NCBI RefSeq assembly: GCF_000321225.1
Contig: NW_004450481.1
Coordinates: 67,394 to 131,393, forward strand
Direction of reading: 5' to 3'
DNA length: 64,000 nucleotides
Origin: Odobenus rosmarus divergens
Taxonomy: Eukaryota > Chordata > Mammalia > Carnivora > Odobenidae
Shown here: piece by piece, positions 10,830-20,954 of the stretch
Numbering within the stretch: the stretch's first letter is position 1
Layout: each line of letters begins with the position of its first letter
Position numbers and translations under genes: made by a program
Notes under the pieces: generated by a model
Databases searched by the model: none
The model's input: only the letters and a program-made list of their open reading frames with translations
Told to the model about the DNA's origin: nothing

Positions 10830-11330
10830 GCAAGGTGTAGATGTCTGGGATCTGGAAAGAGGTGGGCCTGGGTTCAAGGCTGCCTTTGCAGATGACATGA
10901 GGTATGGCCTTGGGCAAATCACTCTGTTCCCTCTGAAGTGTGATTGCTTCTCACTCACCCCACTGGGATGCCATAGGCAGCCAATGCAATGGCAGAGAGG
11001 TGCTTCATAAACTGTAAAGTACAGTGCCAGCCTCAGTGAATGACATTGCTGCCCCCTCCCTCAGAGGCCTCCTCTGGCTGTGCTAATGAATGAGCACGGA
11101 GTCAAAGCTTGGTCCCCTTGAGCAGCTCAAGATCACATGGGCCTGATCGCCACATCTGGTCTCTGTCCACCAAAACTCATTGCTACCAAGGCACTTCCAG
11201 CCCTCATGGTGGACAGAGGTCTAGAAGTCAGCCACTTCCTTGTATAAATGAGGGGGAGATCACGGCTCACAAAGGGTGCGGCCACACCCAGGGTCACACA
11301 GTGAGGGCAAAGGTGAGATCCCAGGCTTCC
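10830..11330. repeat. Diverged MIR fragments near the CIB3 3' end
   Basis: 10855-11010 carries a sense MIR remnant (GGCCTTGGGCAAATCACTCT). 11230-11330 carries an inverted one (CAGGGTCACACAGTGAG). Confidence 0.5.
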
Positions 11331-11397
11331 TCTCTCCCATCTGGCAGGTTTACGAGTGAAACACACGTCCTCCAAGCAGACGTGACTCTGACGTGTG

Positions 11398-11485
11398 TTT
11401 ATTCCCAGAACCCAGGGAGACCGGATTCCACAGCGGAGTGAGGGGTCACCCCGTTCTCCTCTGACCCGGCTTCTCCGTGGTGTGC
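11398..11485 (-). terminator. CIB3: CIB3 3' UTR with poly(A) signal at 11403-11398
   Basis: TTTATT on the plus strand reads AATAAA on the minus strand, 82 bases after the stop. The 3' UTR would be about 100 bases, and the mRNA would end about 1.4 kb from the convergent HSH2D end. Confidence 0.7.
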
Positions 11486-11507
11486 TCAGATGCGGATGTG
11501 GAAGGTG
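11486..11507 (-). CDS. CIB3: CIB3 coding exon 6 (22 coding bases, stop)
   Basis: After acceptor GCACACAG the exon completes S181, encodes TFHIRI and ends in TGA at 11488-11486. It is too small to find by length; the phase, the acceptor and the family C-terminus TFHIRI support it. Confidence 0.9.
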
Positions 11508-14500
11508 CTGTGTGCAAAAAGAAATGGAGTCAGTCATCAGGCAGAGAGGGTGGCCTTCCTTCGTCCCCCCCCCACCTCCCTGAACTCTCCTGCAGGGAGT
11601 CCCTGAGACAGGCAAGGAACCACAGGAGGAGATGGATGCCCTCAAGAACCCCAGGCTGTGGCCCCCCCCTGGTCCCCACAGGGGTGGAAAGCACACCTCT
11701 TTGGATCTGAGTTGACACTCCGGCTCCACCCCAGACTTGCTGTGGGACTCTTAAGTGAGTGGGTACCCCTTCCCGGGCTTCAGTTTACTCCTCTGTAAAA
11801 TGGGGATAATAGCCATCCTTCCTGCATGGGGCTGTAGTGAGGGCTAAGGGGGCTAATGCACAGGGTGCTGTCGCCCAGAGATGCTGTCCTCGGTAGGGTT
11901 CATTCAATTGTCGTTATTCATGTCTCTGTCTGCTAGGAGACCAGCCACGCTTCTCCAGGGAGAGGAGGGGGGGGCCCTCCGTGCATGTCAGGATGCCACC
12001 CATAATAACACCCACAACAGCAACCCCAGCACACAGATACTGAGCAGCTACTTTGTGCCAGGCGCTGCTCTAAAGTCTTTCCATGTACTAACTCGGGGGT
12101 CAGCCAACTTCTCCTGTAAAGAGCCAAATGGTTGATATGTCCAACTTTGTGCAAGGACTCAGCTGGGCCTTGTAGCTCGAAAGCAACCGTGGCTAATACA
12201 TACACAAGCAGGCATGGCTGTATGCCAATAAAATCACTGATGGACACAGAAATTTGAATTTCACATCCATTTCATGTGTCATGGAGTATTATTGGTCTTT
12301 AATCTTTTCCCCGCCATTTAAGAAATGTAAAAACCATTCTTAGCTCACAGGAGGTACAAAAACAGGTGGCTGGCCACCCCCTGTATTAACTCGCTATCAG
12401 CCCGACTGTGGGGGCTCTGATTCTCCCCAGGACTGCCAAGTACAGTTGTACACCCTGTTCACTGCAAAATGTTCAGGCAAGAGAGGGCTGAAGACCAGCC
12501 ATGTTCCATTCACCCAAAGAGCTGCATCCACCCAAAGGGGTTGCCCATGGGGTCCCCAATTATCCCCATTTTAAAGATGCAGGGACTGAGGCCAGGAAGG
12601 CTGGGAAAGTTCTCTAAGGTCACAAATGAATGAACAGAGGAACTTTCACAAACAGAGCCTGCGAACTAGTTTTGTAGGAGCTGCGCTCAGACATGGAAAT
12701 GGATTGTGCAAAGTGGCGAGGAGTGTCACACCTGAGGAAGTCGGGTGCCCGCAGGATCATGTTCTGGAAGTCTTCCAGGGAGAGCCGCCCATCATGGTCG
12801 CCATCGGCCTCATCTAGCACCTTCTCGCACACCAGGCTCACCTCCTCAGCGCTCAGCTCCCCCCGCGTCAGCTTGGTCACTGTCTGCTCCAGGTCCCATG
12901 CACAAATGTAGCCGTCATTGTTAAAGTCTGTGCAGTGGGATGGAGGGGATGTGGAGTGGAGGCACAGCGGGGGACAGGCAGGCTGGGCCTCTTGTCCCCA
13001 TGTTACAGAGGAGGAAACTGAGGTGCTGGAGAGATCCCAAGACCCTGGGGTAATGGCTGGGTCTTGCTTTGGAATTGGGCAGAGTCCTGCTGGGAGGTCA
13101 TTCATTCACTCCACCAGTATCTATTGAGCACCTACTATGTGCCAGGCATACGTGACTGTTTTTCATCTATTCATTCAACAAGGATTTAGGGAGCGCCTAC
13201 TATGTTCCAGGCACTGTGATAAAGTTTCGTTCATTTGACAGGTTTTTAGTGAGCACCTATTGTGTGCCAGGTGCTGGGATAAATTTTCATTCATTCGGTC
13301 AATCAACAAGTACTTATCGAGCACCTCCTTTTTGCCAGGCATGAGAGACAGATGGGGAAGAAAACAGGTAGTGTTGCTGCCCTTGGGTCTCATCAGAGAT
13401 AAATCAATGAGAAATGAACGGATTATGAACAGAAATTAAGCAGCACTGCTCCGTGCTGGGAGAGAACTGGGATGTGGGGTGGAGAGTGATTGAGGGTGGA
13501 AGCTGCTTTTGACCTAGACTTCAAGGTGAGCAGGAGTCAAGGGAAAGGTATTCCAGGCAGAGGGCACAGCAGAGGAGAAGGCCCGGAGGGAGTTAGAGTT
13601 TGGTGTGCTGGAGTTAGAGGGAGGCCCGTGTGGCTGGAAAGAAGTAAGTGAGGGGATGAGGTCAGCAAGTCCCAAGGTGGGGCGAAGCCCCCGGGAAGAC
13701 ATCTGTGACGGCAGGGCAGCCCCCGGCCCCAGGCCTGGTCTTGTTCTCCTCCCCACCCCACCCCACGCTCCCCCACCCCGGAGCCCTGCACGCACCATAA
13801 ATTTTAAAAGCATAGTAGGCTTTGAGGTCGCGAGGAGCCATTTCACTCATCACGGAAAACATGTCCAGGAAGTTGTCCAAGGTCATGTGCCCGTCCCCGT
13901 CCTCAGAGAACACCTGGGCAATCCTCTGGCGGAACGGGTTGTCCTGGGGACAGGAAGCAGAGAGGCCATCCCGGACCGGGGACTCAGGGCTCCATATGGA
14001 ATCGCTCTCCGCACCCACCTTCCTGAAACCTTCAAGTACCCACCCCCCCTTCAAACTTCCTCCCGCCCATGGTCCCGGGACAGGACTCCAGACAACTCTC
14101 TCTGCCCGCGTGGTCTGGGTGGCCGTGACCCCAATTCCGGCTCCAGATGCAGCCACGTGACCTGGTTGAGGCCAATCGGAGATCGCTATCGATTGGCAAC
14201 CGTGATTGGCTCTGGGGTAGGCAGGGTGACCCAAACTGGCCAATCAGAGGCTGCCCTGAAAGATGGCGACGGAGGGGCCTGCTTTACCCTGGTTGCAGAG
14301 CTGACAGGAGTCTGGGACCGCTGGGGCAGTCCCTTCGGACAGGCTGTCTGAGACCAAAGCCCCTTCCTGCCAAGGGGGAGCTGAGAGATGGAGGGAGACT
14401 CCTGAGCTCATCCACAGAAACCCTGGTTCCAGCCGTACCTGGCGCTAGCTCTGCACCCTGGAGTTTTTCCTCCTATGTTGCAATACATTTTGTCCCTCTC

Positions 14501-16970
14501 GAATGAGGTTTCTGTCCCTTGTGATAAAATAATGTCTGCTCAGTCACTCACCCCACAAGTCCCCTTTGGCAACACAAACTATGTGACGAACATCCAACTG
14601 AGAAGAACCTGCCTGTTTAGCGGCTCCTGCTATGAAAAGCAGAACTCACATTCCCTGAGCACCTGCCATGCAGGAGGCCCTGTGCCAAGCCCTTTACCTG
14701 CATTATCTCATCCCAGCGTTCCAACAACCCCGGCTTTGATTCCTGTCTCGGTCACAGCCTAGCTGTGTGACCATGACCAAGTGTCTTAAGCTCTCTGAAC
14801 CTCACTTCTTTCATTTGTAAAATGCGTCCACTTCATAGGAAGCAGGGGACATCGCTACTATTTTTTTCCCTGCCTGCCCCAAGGCCCCACGCATACCTTC
14901 AGCTCGGGCATGCTGCCGATGAGCTCGTAGGGCACCTTCACATCAGGACAGCTGGTATAGTCGAGGGGGACAAGCTGGGGAGCCAGGTCCTGGTAGCGAT
15001 AGAAGAGCCTGGGGCAGAGGGGGAAACACCGGGAAGAGCTGGCAGATGGGATGGGGAGGACTTGTCCCGTTTCTCTCATTCTTGGAGCTGCTCACTACAC
15101 ATGGAAGGATCGTGGGTCCTCAAGAGTCATCAGCTCTGGGCCCAGTCCTCAAGCACACAGAGCCAAACATGGGCACGTCTACCCTCTGGGGGCAGGGCCA
15201 AAGTGGAGAGAGGGCCCCAGGGCTAGGGGAGACTCAAGTGGGGACATTGATACTGGGCTTTGAAGAGTGAGGAGGAGCTGACCAGGTAGGTGGGGATGGC
15301 AAAAGGGAGTGTGTTAAGGTGAGATCATTTTACATCAAACATTCAGAGAATCCGAGTGAATCTCTGAATCTCTGGATATCCATCACATTGTTGGCCTCTG
15401 ACTCTAAAGACCCCCCATTCTCACATTTTCCTTCTCTCACCCCATAAGGCGAGCGTTCCCTAAATGGGGCAGAGCAGAGACAAAAGGCCAATATTCAGGG
15501 TTTTTTTAAATGCATGCAGGGCATTTTGCAAAACACCAAATGCCACCGACACTACCTAGATGGTGAGGCCAGCTCTCCACTCCAATGTCCTCACCTGCTG
15601 ACGCCCTATCTTCACTGGGGGCATGAGAAGCACAGCCTTGTAGAGGGCATCCTTGGTGAGTCAGAGGTCCCCAAGCTGCTAGGGGCTGTTTCCGAGGGAA
15701 ATGGGAGCCCCTGGGTCATATGATGGCTAGGAAGTCAAGGAGGGGGTATCTAGAATGTCAGTCCTGACCACCCAGGTCCCTGTCTGGGCCCCCTCAGGGA
15801 ACAGCCTGGGTTTGGGCTTCTGTATGGCCTTGAGCATGTCCCTCTTCCCCTCTAAGCTTGTTATTCTGCTGACAAACAAGAAGCTCAGGACCGACGAAAT
15901 GTCAGCCCTCAAACTCCTTGGAGCTCTGCCCATCTGCAGAGCTCAGGTCAGCCTCCCCTGCCCAAGCCTCAGTTTCCCCATCAGTAATCTGATCGTGATG
16001 GCCAGGGTGACCCTATGAGCTGTCCTCACCCAGACAATGGGGCTCACTGGTGAAAGGTGTGCCCATCAATAATGGATATCCCGTGCCCATACAATTGGGG
16101 CCTTGGCCCCTATCACTCTGTATCTGAACCCCGGCCAGCTTGGGTTTCACACCTCCAAGTTCATGGGTCGGGGCCTCTGGACAATGGCCCCATGGGCTGA
16201 GCAGTAATGTGGGATACCCCACTATGCCTCTCTCGCTCATGCCAGCGACCTGCAGCAGCCGCAGCCTGCCTACCCGCACCCTTACCTTGATGCCACCCCC
16301 ACAACCCAGAGCTGACTCTAGCCTCTGCCCCCAGGCGCCCAGCCTCCAGTCCCAGCCTCTTCACACTGGCCTCAGGGGGATCTTTTTAACATGCTGATCT
16401 GTCTCCCCCCCCCCAACACCTCTCCCCGCTCACATACTCTCCATGGCTCCGCACAACCCTTGGGAGAAAGCCCAAGCTAAGCAACCTAGAGACCGTGACA
16501 ATATGACAAGATGTGGCTTCTCAGCCTCCCCATCTCTGCCTCCATCCACTGACCGTGCGCGCAATCCCTCCCTTTGTGTTTTAACCACCACGTGGCACTC
16601 AGTCCTGTCCGATTGCAAACATCCTCCAACAATGGAGAGAAAGTTATTACCAGGTCTTCCTCCCTTTCTGCCCAGACTGACCTCATGATTTCCTTCCTTG
16701 TGAAGAAGGTGCAGTCCTGTGGAGAGAGATGTTGGCTTGGCTCAGAGCCTGCCTCAGGGGCCTCCTCCCTCTGCCTCCCACTGCACGCCCATCCCTGCCT
16801 GACGCTGCACACAGAGCTGCACCAGGAACCCTTGCCGACTGCACACCCTGGACAAATGGTGCTGTCCCCACCTCTCAGGCAGGGAAACCAGGGCTGCCAA
16901 ACCTGCCCATCACCCCTACCTGATATGTTTCCAGCTGCTCATGAGTGAAGACTGTCTGCTTGTTGCCCAT
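11486..16970 (-). CDS. CIB3: CIB3, calcium and integrin binding family member 3 (six coding exons, 187 aa)
   Basis: Reading the minus strand, coding exons are 16970-16920, 16716-16682, 15008-14897, 13943-13796, 12927-12732 and 11507-11486; all junctions are GT-AG and in phase. The 187-residue product has the usual CIB3 length. It starts [13 protein letters not shown], with Gly2 in a context suited to N-myristoylation. It carries four EF-hand regions. The two C-terminal loops keep their calcium ligands: D116-N118-D120...D127 ([12 protein letters not shown]) and D157-D159-D161...D168. Both end in Asp rather than Glu at loop position 12, a known CIB trait that allows Mg2+ binding. Family knowledge: CIB proteins bind integrin tails, and CIB2/CIB3 bind TMC1/2 channels in inner-ear hair cells. 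The 5' end faces the repeat-rich gap before FAM32A. Confidence 0.96.
11715..11875 (+). repeat. MIR in CIB3 intron 5
   Basis: Sense MIR: CTTCAGTTTACTCCTCTGTA then AAATGGGGATAATAG. Confidence 0.75.
12094..12385. repeat. hAT-type DNA transposon fossil in CIB3 intron 5
   Basis: Same family as 8855-9152 in the opposite direction: GGTCAGCCAACTTCTCCTGT, then AAAGAGCC and TGCCAATAAAATCA. Inverted MIR remnant follows at 12562-12630. Confidence 0.6.
12732..12927 (-). CDS. CIB3: CIB3 coding exon 5 (EF-hands 3 and 4)
   Basis: Encodes D116 to L180 plus two bases of S181: the two calcium-binding loops, the helix [16 protein letters not shown] and [15 protein letters not shown]. Acceptor is GCACAG and donor is GTGTGA. 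Confidence 0.95.
13100..13345 (-). repeat. Four tandem copies of an L2 3' tail in CIB3 intron 4
   Basis: Four diverged units of about 60-69 bases, each with a TTCATTCA-like start and a GAGC(A/G)CCTACTATGTGCCAGG-like core. Cores begin at about 13126, 13191, 13251 and 13319. The rest of an inverted L2 follows to about 13640, so the amplified unit is the L2 3' terminus. Confidence 0.75.
13346..13640 (-). repeat. L2 body fragment
   Basis: Inverted L2 segment with TATTCCAGGCAGAGGGCACA and GGAGAAGGCCCGGAGGG, continuous with the tandem tails on its left. Confidence 0.6.
13796..13943 (-). CDS. CIB3: CIB3 coding exon 4 (EF-hand 2 region)
   Basis: Encodes [20 protein letters not shown] through KIY plus one base of D116. 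It holds the [12 protein letters not shown] loop region and the [11 protein letters not shown] helix. Acceptor is CCCCAG and donor is GTGCGT. Confidence 0.95.
14154..14270. promoter_or_regulatory. Promoter-like cluster in CIB3 intron 3: E-box, four CCAAT boxes, YY1 motif
   Basis: Seen directly: CACGTG(ACC) at 14154-14159; CCAAT at 14172-14176 and 14240-14244; inverted CCAAT (ATTGG) at 14192-14196 and 14205-14209; and AAGATGGCGAC at 14260-14270. Such combinations are typical of NF-Y/USF/YY1-driven housekeeping promoters. No exon could be assigned to it, so an intronic enhancer, a cryptic promoter or a remnant of an inserted element are all possible. Confidence 0.45.
14640..14830 (+). repeat. 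MIR in CIB3 intron 3
   Basis: Sense MIR with CCTGTGCCAAGCCCTTTACC, then TAGCTGTGTGACCATGACCA. It ends about 70 bases from CIB3 exon 3. Confidence 0.75.
14897..15008 (-). CDS. CIB3: CIB3 coding exon 3
   Basis: Encodes R29 to K66 ([14 protein letters not shown], then the SMPELK end). Acceptor CCAG precedes 15008 and donor GTATGC follows 14897. Phase 0 at the 3' end. Confidence 0.95.
15009..16681 (-). other. CIB3 intron 2, no recognisable feature
   Basis: The 1.67-kb intron is GC-moderate with a C-run at about 16408-16417. I recognise no gene or clear repeat, apart from a short C/T-rich stretch at 16300-16440. Confidence 0.5.
16682..16716 (-). CDS. CIB3: CIB3 coding exon 2 (35 bases)
   Basis: This short exon encodes [11 protein letters not shown] plus the first two bases of R29. 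It lies between acceptor CCACAG and donor GTCAGT. Its length and content fit the family N-terminal helix. Confidence 0.93.
16920..16970 (-). CDS. CIB3: CIB3 coding exon 1 (residues 1-17)
   Basis: ATG is at 16970-16968. The exon encodes [17 protein letters not shown] and ends in phase 0 before the donor GTAGGG. The 5' UTR and promoter lie to the right; no TATA box or CpG island is obvious there. Confidence 0.94.
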
Positions 16971-17279
16971 GGTGAAGACCACTGCCAGGAGTCTGGGACA
17001 AGCTCCCAAAGCCCCCAGTCTCCTCAGGACCACACAGGTTGCCAGGCTGCGGCACACCAGCGTCTGGGCAAATGTCCCTGCCCTGGCTGTCACCTGCCCA
17101 CCCGCCCTGTCACCCCCAGCCTGGTGAGATCAAGTTACAGCTGAGCTCTCTGGGCAACCGCCCGAGTATGTCCATGGCCACCAGGACAAGAAGGACTGTA
17201 GGAGGTCACAGAACAGCAGACCACATCTGCCACAACTGGGTGAGGCTGGGGGGTATGGGGCCCCTTCCGGAGACAGACC

Positions 17280-17460
17280 GGGTGATGGAGAGACTGCAAG
17301 CAGATCCCAGCTCAAACACTAGCTCTCTACCCACTAGCTGTGTGCCTTACACAAGTCACCTGACCCTCTCTAAGCCTTGTTTGTAAGATGGAAGTTATAT
17401 TAGTACCTAACTCATTGAGTTGTCCTGAAGATCTAACGAGATCATTAATGCAACCAAAGA
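17280..17460 (+). repeat. MIR upstream of CIB3
   Basis: Sense MIR: CTAGCTGTGTGCCTTACACA then AGTCACCTGACCCTCTCTAA. Confidence 0.75.
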
Positions 17461-17555
17461 AAAATTTTTTAACTATTGGGTTTAAGCCAGTTTTAGGCAC
17501 TGGGAGCATAATAACTGGGTGAACAAGCTAAATGAGGTCCCCAGATGTGCACTGG

Positions 17556-17556
17556 A

Positions 17557-17588
<32 letters not shown>
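17556..17588. repeat. (GAT)n microsatellite
   Basis: About eleven GAT/ATG units, a likely polymorphic marker. Confidence 0.9.
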
Positions 17589-18059
17589 GGTTATAGCTTA
17601 AGAAAAGTGATCCAAGGTGTAAGTTAGAGAAACAGTCAGTTAAATAATACCAAACAGAATTCTTTATTGCAGGACTTGTCAGAGCCTTTAGCATGCTAAT
17701 GTTCACCACGCATCCTCAATGTAGCAGCTGCCAACCTTATTAAGACCCAGCATTCTTTTGGGCAGAACACCTGGGAGTCAAAATTCTTAACCTAGTGTTC
17801 CATGCTCTTCTTCCTCTGGGTCTATCTTGTCTCTCCACTTTCTTCTCCTGCTAAGCCTTTTCCATTGCCACACCCCAGCCCCCTTGAACTGCTCTTGGAT
17901 CTTCCCCTTCCCTCATCCCCACTCTCTCTGGCCTGGACGATCACAGTTCCTCCCAGTCTCATCAACTCTCTTCTGCCCCAGTGTGTGAAGCCACCTTGTA
18001 GAATGTGACTATGATCAGGCTTTAAAGACCCCCTTTGGATGATTTAAAAGAAAAAAAAA

Positions 18060-18183
18060 AAAAAAAAACCTGACAATATCAAGTGTTGGAGAAAATGTGA
18101 AGCACCTGGAACTCTTATTAATTGCTGATGGTGATGCAAAATAGTTCAGCCACTCTGGAAAATGGATCGGAACTTTCCCATAA
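18060..18183 (+). mobile_element. L1 fragment (left part, split by CanSINEs)
   Basis: Resembles the sense L1 ORF2 3' region (AATATCAAGTGTTGGAGAAA). It continues at 18591 beyond the nested SINEs. Confidence 0.75.
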
Positions 18184-18590
18184 GGGCGCTTGGGTGGCAC
18201 CATTGGTTAAGCCTCTGATTCTTGGTTTCAGCTCAGGTCGTGATCTCAGGGTTGTGAGATTGAGCCCTATGTGCAGCTCCATGCTCAGCGCAGAGTCCAC
18301 TTGAGATTCTCTCTCCCTCTGCCCTTCCTGCTCTTGTTCTCTCTCTTTCTCAAACAAATCTTTTTTTTTTAAAGATCTTATTTATTTATGTGAGAGAGAG
18401 AGAGAGAGAGAGAGCATGAGTGGGGGGGAAGGGCAGAGAGAGGGAGAAGCAGAGTCCCCTCTGACCAGGGAGCCTGATGTAGGGCTTGATCCCAGTACCC
18501 TGGGATCATGAGCTGAGCCAAAGGCGGATGCTTAACCACCTGAGCCACCCAGGCACCCCTCTCTCAAATAAATCTGAAAAAAAAAAAAAA
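18184..18590 (+). mobile_element. CanSINE (+) carrying a second CanSINE (-) in its tail
   Basis: The outer SINE runs 18184-18360 and 18562-18590, with the duplication GAACTTTCC(C/T)ATA at its two ends (18170 and 18591). The inner inverted SINE (18361-18561) has the duplication TCTCAAA(C/T)AAATCT at 18348-18361 and 18562-18575. The pair forms a long inverted repeat. Confidence 0.9.
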
Positions 18591-18840
18591 GAACTTTCCT
18601 ATAGTTAAACATACACTTACCATGTGACTTAGCTATCCCACTATGAGTAGTCATCCAAGGGAGATGAAAGGATGTATGGGCACATGAAAACCTGTACATG
18701 CCCACAGCATGGAGAAAACACTTGCAAATCATATATTTGATAACTTACTAATCTCCAGGATATATCTAGAATTCCCACGAGACTACAATAAAAAGACAAA
18801 TCGCCCAAATAAAAAAAAATGGGCAAAGATTTGGGGAGGG
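18591..18840 (+). mobile_element. L1 fragment (right part)
   Basis: Continues the L1 interrupted at 18183, through CATACACTTACCATGTGACT and a following ATGGGCACATGAAAACCTGT segment. Confidence 0.75.
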
Positions 18841-18877
18841 GATGAATAGATGGAACACAGAGGATTTTTATGGTAAT

Positions 18878-19012
18878 GATTTTTTTTTTTTAAGTAGGCT
18901 CCACACCCAGCATGGAGCCCAATGCAAGGCTTGAACTCACAACCCTGAGATCAAGGCCTGAGGTGAGATCAAGAGTCAGATGCTTAGCCAACTGGGCCAT
19001 CCAGGCACCCCT
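18878..19012 (-). mobile_element. Short CanSINE of the older type
   Basis: Inverted short element with AGTAGGCTCCACACCCAGCA, then ACTCACAACCCTGAGATCAA and CCATCCAGGCACCCC. It lacks the long (GA)n part. Confidence 0.8.
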
Positions 19013-19019
19013 ACGGCAG

Positions 19020-20365
19020 TGAATCTATTCTGTATGATACTGTAATGGTGGGTACATGTCATTATATATTTATCCAAAACCATAGAAGGTACAACACCAA
19101 GAGTGAACTCTAATGTCAACTTTGGATAATATGATGTGTCAATGTAAGTTCAACACTTGTAACAAAGGCACCAATCTAGTGGGGGAAGTTAATAGTGGGG
19201 GAAGCTGTGGGTGTGTGTGGGCAGGGAGCACATGGGAAATCTCTGTACCTTCTGCTCCATTTTGTTGTGAACCTAAAACTGCTCTAAAAATAAAGTCTAT
19301 TAAAACAAAACAGAACAGGTAAAGGATCTGAGGAGACATCTCTCCAAAGAAGATATACAAATGGCAAATAAGCATATGAGAAGATGTGTAACATCATTCA
19401 TTAAGGAAATGCAAACTAAAACCACAATGAGATACCAATTCAAACCCACCAGGATGCTCATAACAACAAAGACGGGCAATAGCAAGTTGTTGGCCAGGAT
19501 GTGGAGATACTGGAACCCTCATACACTGCTGGTGGGAATGTAAAATGGGGCAGCTACTTTGGAAAACAGTTTGGCAGGTCTTTAAAAAGTCAAACATAGA
19601 GCGCCTGGGTGGCTCAGTCAGTTAAGCGTCTGCCTTCGGCCCAGGTCACGATCCCAGAGTCCTGGGATCGAGCCCCGCATCAGGCTCCCTGCTCCGCGGG
19701 AAGCCTGCTTCTCCCTCTCCCACTCCCCCTGCTTGTGTTCCCTCTCTTGCTGTGTTTCTCTCTGTGTCAAATAAATAAATAAAATCTTAAAAAAAAAAGT
19801 TAAACATAGTTATCATATGACCCAGCAGTTTTCACTCCAAAGTGGAGAGAATTGAAAATATATGTCCACATAAAGACTTGTATGTGAATGTTCATAGCAG
19901 CATTATTCACAATAGCCCCAAAGTAGAAACAACTCAAATGTTCATCAATGGATGAATGGATAAAGAAATTGTGGTCCATTCATACAACGGAATATTATTC
20001 AGTCATATAAAAGGAATGAAGCACTGATGCACGCCACAATGTGGATGAGTCTTGAAAACACCATGCTGAGTGAAAGCAGTCAGACACAAGAGGCTACCCA
20101 GTGTGTGGTTCCATGTATATGAAACATTCAGAATAGGCAAATCCATAGAGGCAGAAAGCAGATTTAGTCATTGCTAAGGGGCTGGGGCAGGGGGATGGGG
20201 AATGATGGCTCAAGGGGGTGGGGTTTCTTTCTGGAGTGATGAAAACGTTCTGGAACTAGATATCGGTGATGGTTGCACAACTCTGTGAAGGTGATAAATC
20301 TCACTGAACTGCGCACTCTAAAGGGTGACTTTTATGGTATGTGAATTATATCTTCATTTTTAAAA
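19020..20365 (+). mobile_element. L1 3' region, interrupted by a CanSINE
   Basis: Sense L1 ORF2 end and 3' sequence: AAACCACAATGAGATACCAA, then ATTATTCACAATAGCCCCAA and AGTGTGTGGTTCCATGTATA. No intact reading frame remains. Confidence 0.85.
19600..19795 (+). mobile_element. CanSINE inserted in L1
   Basis: Full-length arctoid-type element starting GCGCCTGGGTGGCTCAGTCA, ending CAAATAAATAAATAAAATCT plus A-tail. Target-site duplication AAAAAGT(C/T)AAACATAG flanks it at 19584 and about 19794. Confidence 0.93.
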
Positions 20366-20369
20366 AATA

Positions 20370-20820
20370 TCTGTACATGAAGAGTGATAGCGACTTCATG
20401 CATAATTACTAAAAACTGGAGACAACACAAATGTTCTTCACCTGGGACATGGTTAAACAAACTGGGGTCCTTCCATACGATAGACTACTACTCAGCTATA
20501 AAACGGAATTAACTACTGATATACACAAAATGAATGAACCTCAAATGTGTTATGCTAACTGAAAGAAGCCAGACTCAAAAGGCTACCTACTGGATGATTC
20601 CATTTATATGACATACTCAAAAGGGCAAAATTATAGGGACAGAAAGCAGATAAATGGTGTCCAGGGGCTGCAGATGAGGGAACAAGGGAATCTTAGGGGT
20701 GATGAAACTGTTCTATATTTTGATTGTAGCGTTGGTTACATGGCTGTATTCATTTGTCAAAACTCATAGACCTGTACACCAAAAAGGGTGAGGTTTTTTT
20801 TGCATGTAAATACATTTTTA
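20370..20820 (+). mobile_element. Second L1 3' end
   Basis: Again sense L1: ACTACTACTCAGCTATAAAA, then GGCTACCTACTGGATGATTC. A separate copy of the same 3' region as at 19900-20360. Confidence 0.8.
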
Positions 20821-20954
20821 AAAATGAAAACGAAAAGAAAACTAATTAGCAAAGACCTCCTTACTCCCCAGTGCCTCATGGTTGAAGTCCAGGTTCCTAT
20901 GCCTGACCCCATCAGGCACTCTGTGATTTGGTTATGTGCCACCACCCATCAACA

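Noticed and set aside
9900..11397. A possible small gene between HSH2D and CIB3.
   Set aside because: Sequence is mostly MIR remnants; no frame has splice or family support.
11133..11729. A 198-codon minus-strand frame around the CIB3 3' end.
   Set aside because: It spans the CIB3 last exon in another frame and the 3' UTR, with no recognisable domain.
13605..14351. A 248-codon plus-strand frame in CIB3.
   Set aside because: It is the antisense shadow of CIB3 exon 4 and its flanks; the minus strand carries the real protein.
19600..19670. tRNA-gene-like A and B boxes.
   Set aside because: They are the tRNA-Lys-derived heads of CanSINEs, with SINE bodies, A-tails and target duplications. The same applies to the other SINE heads.
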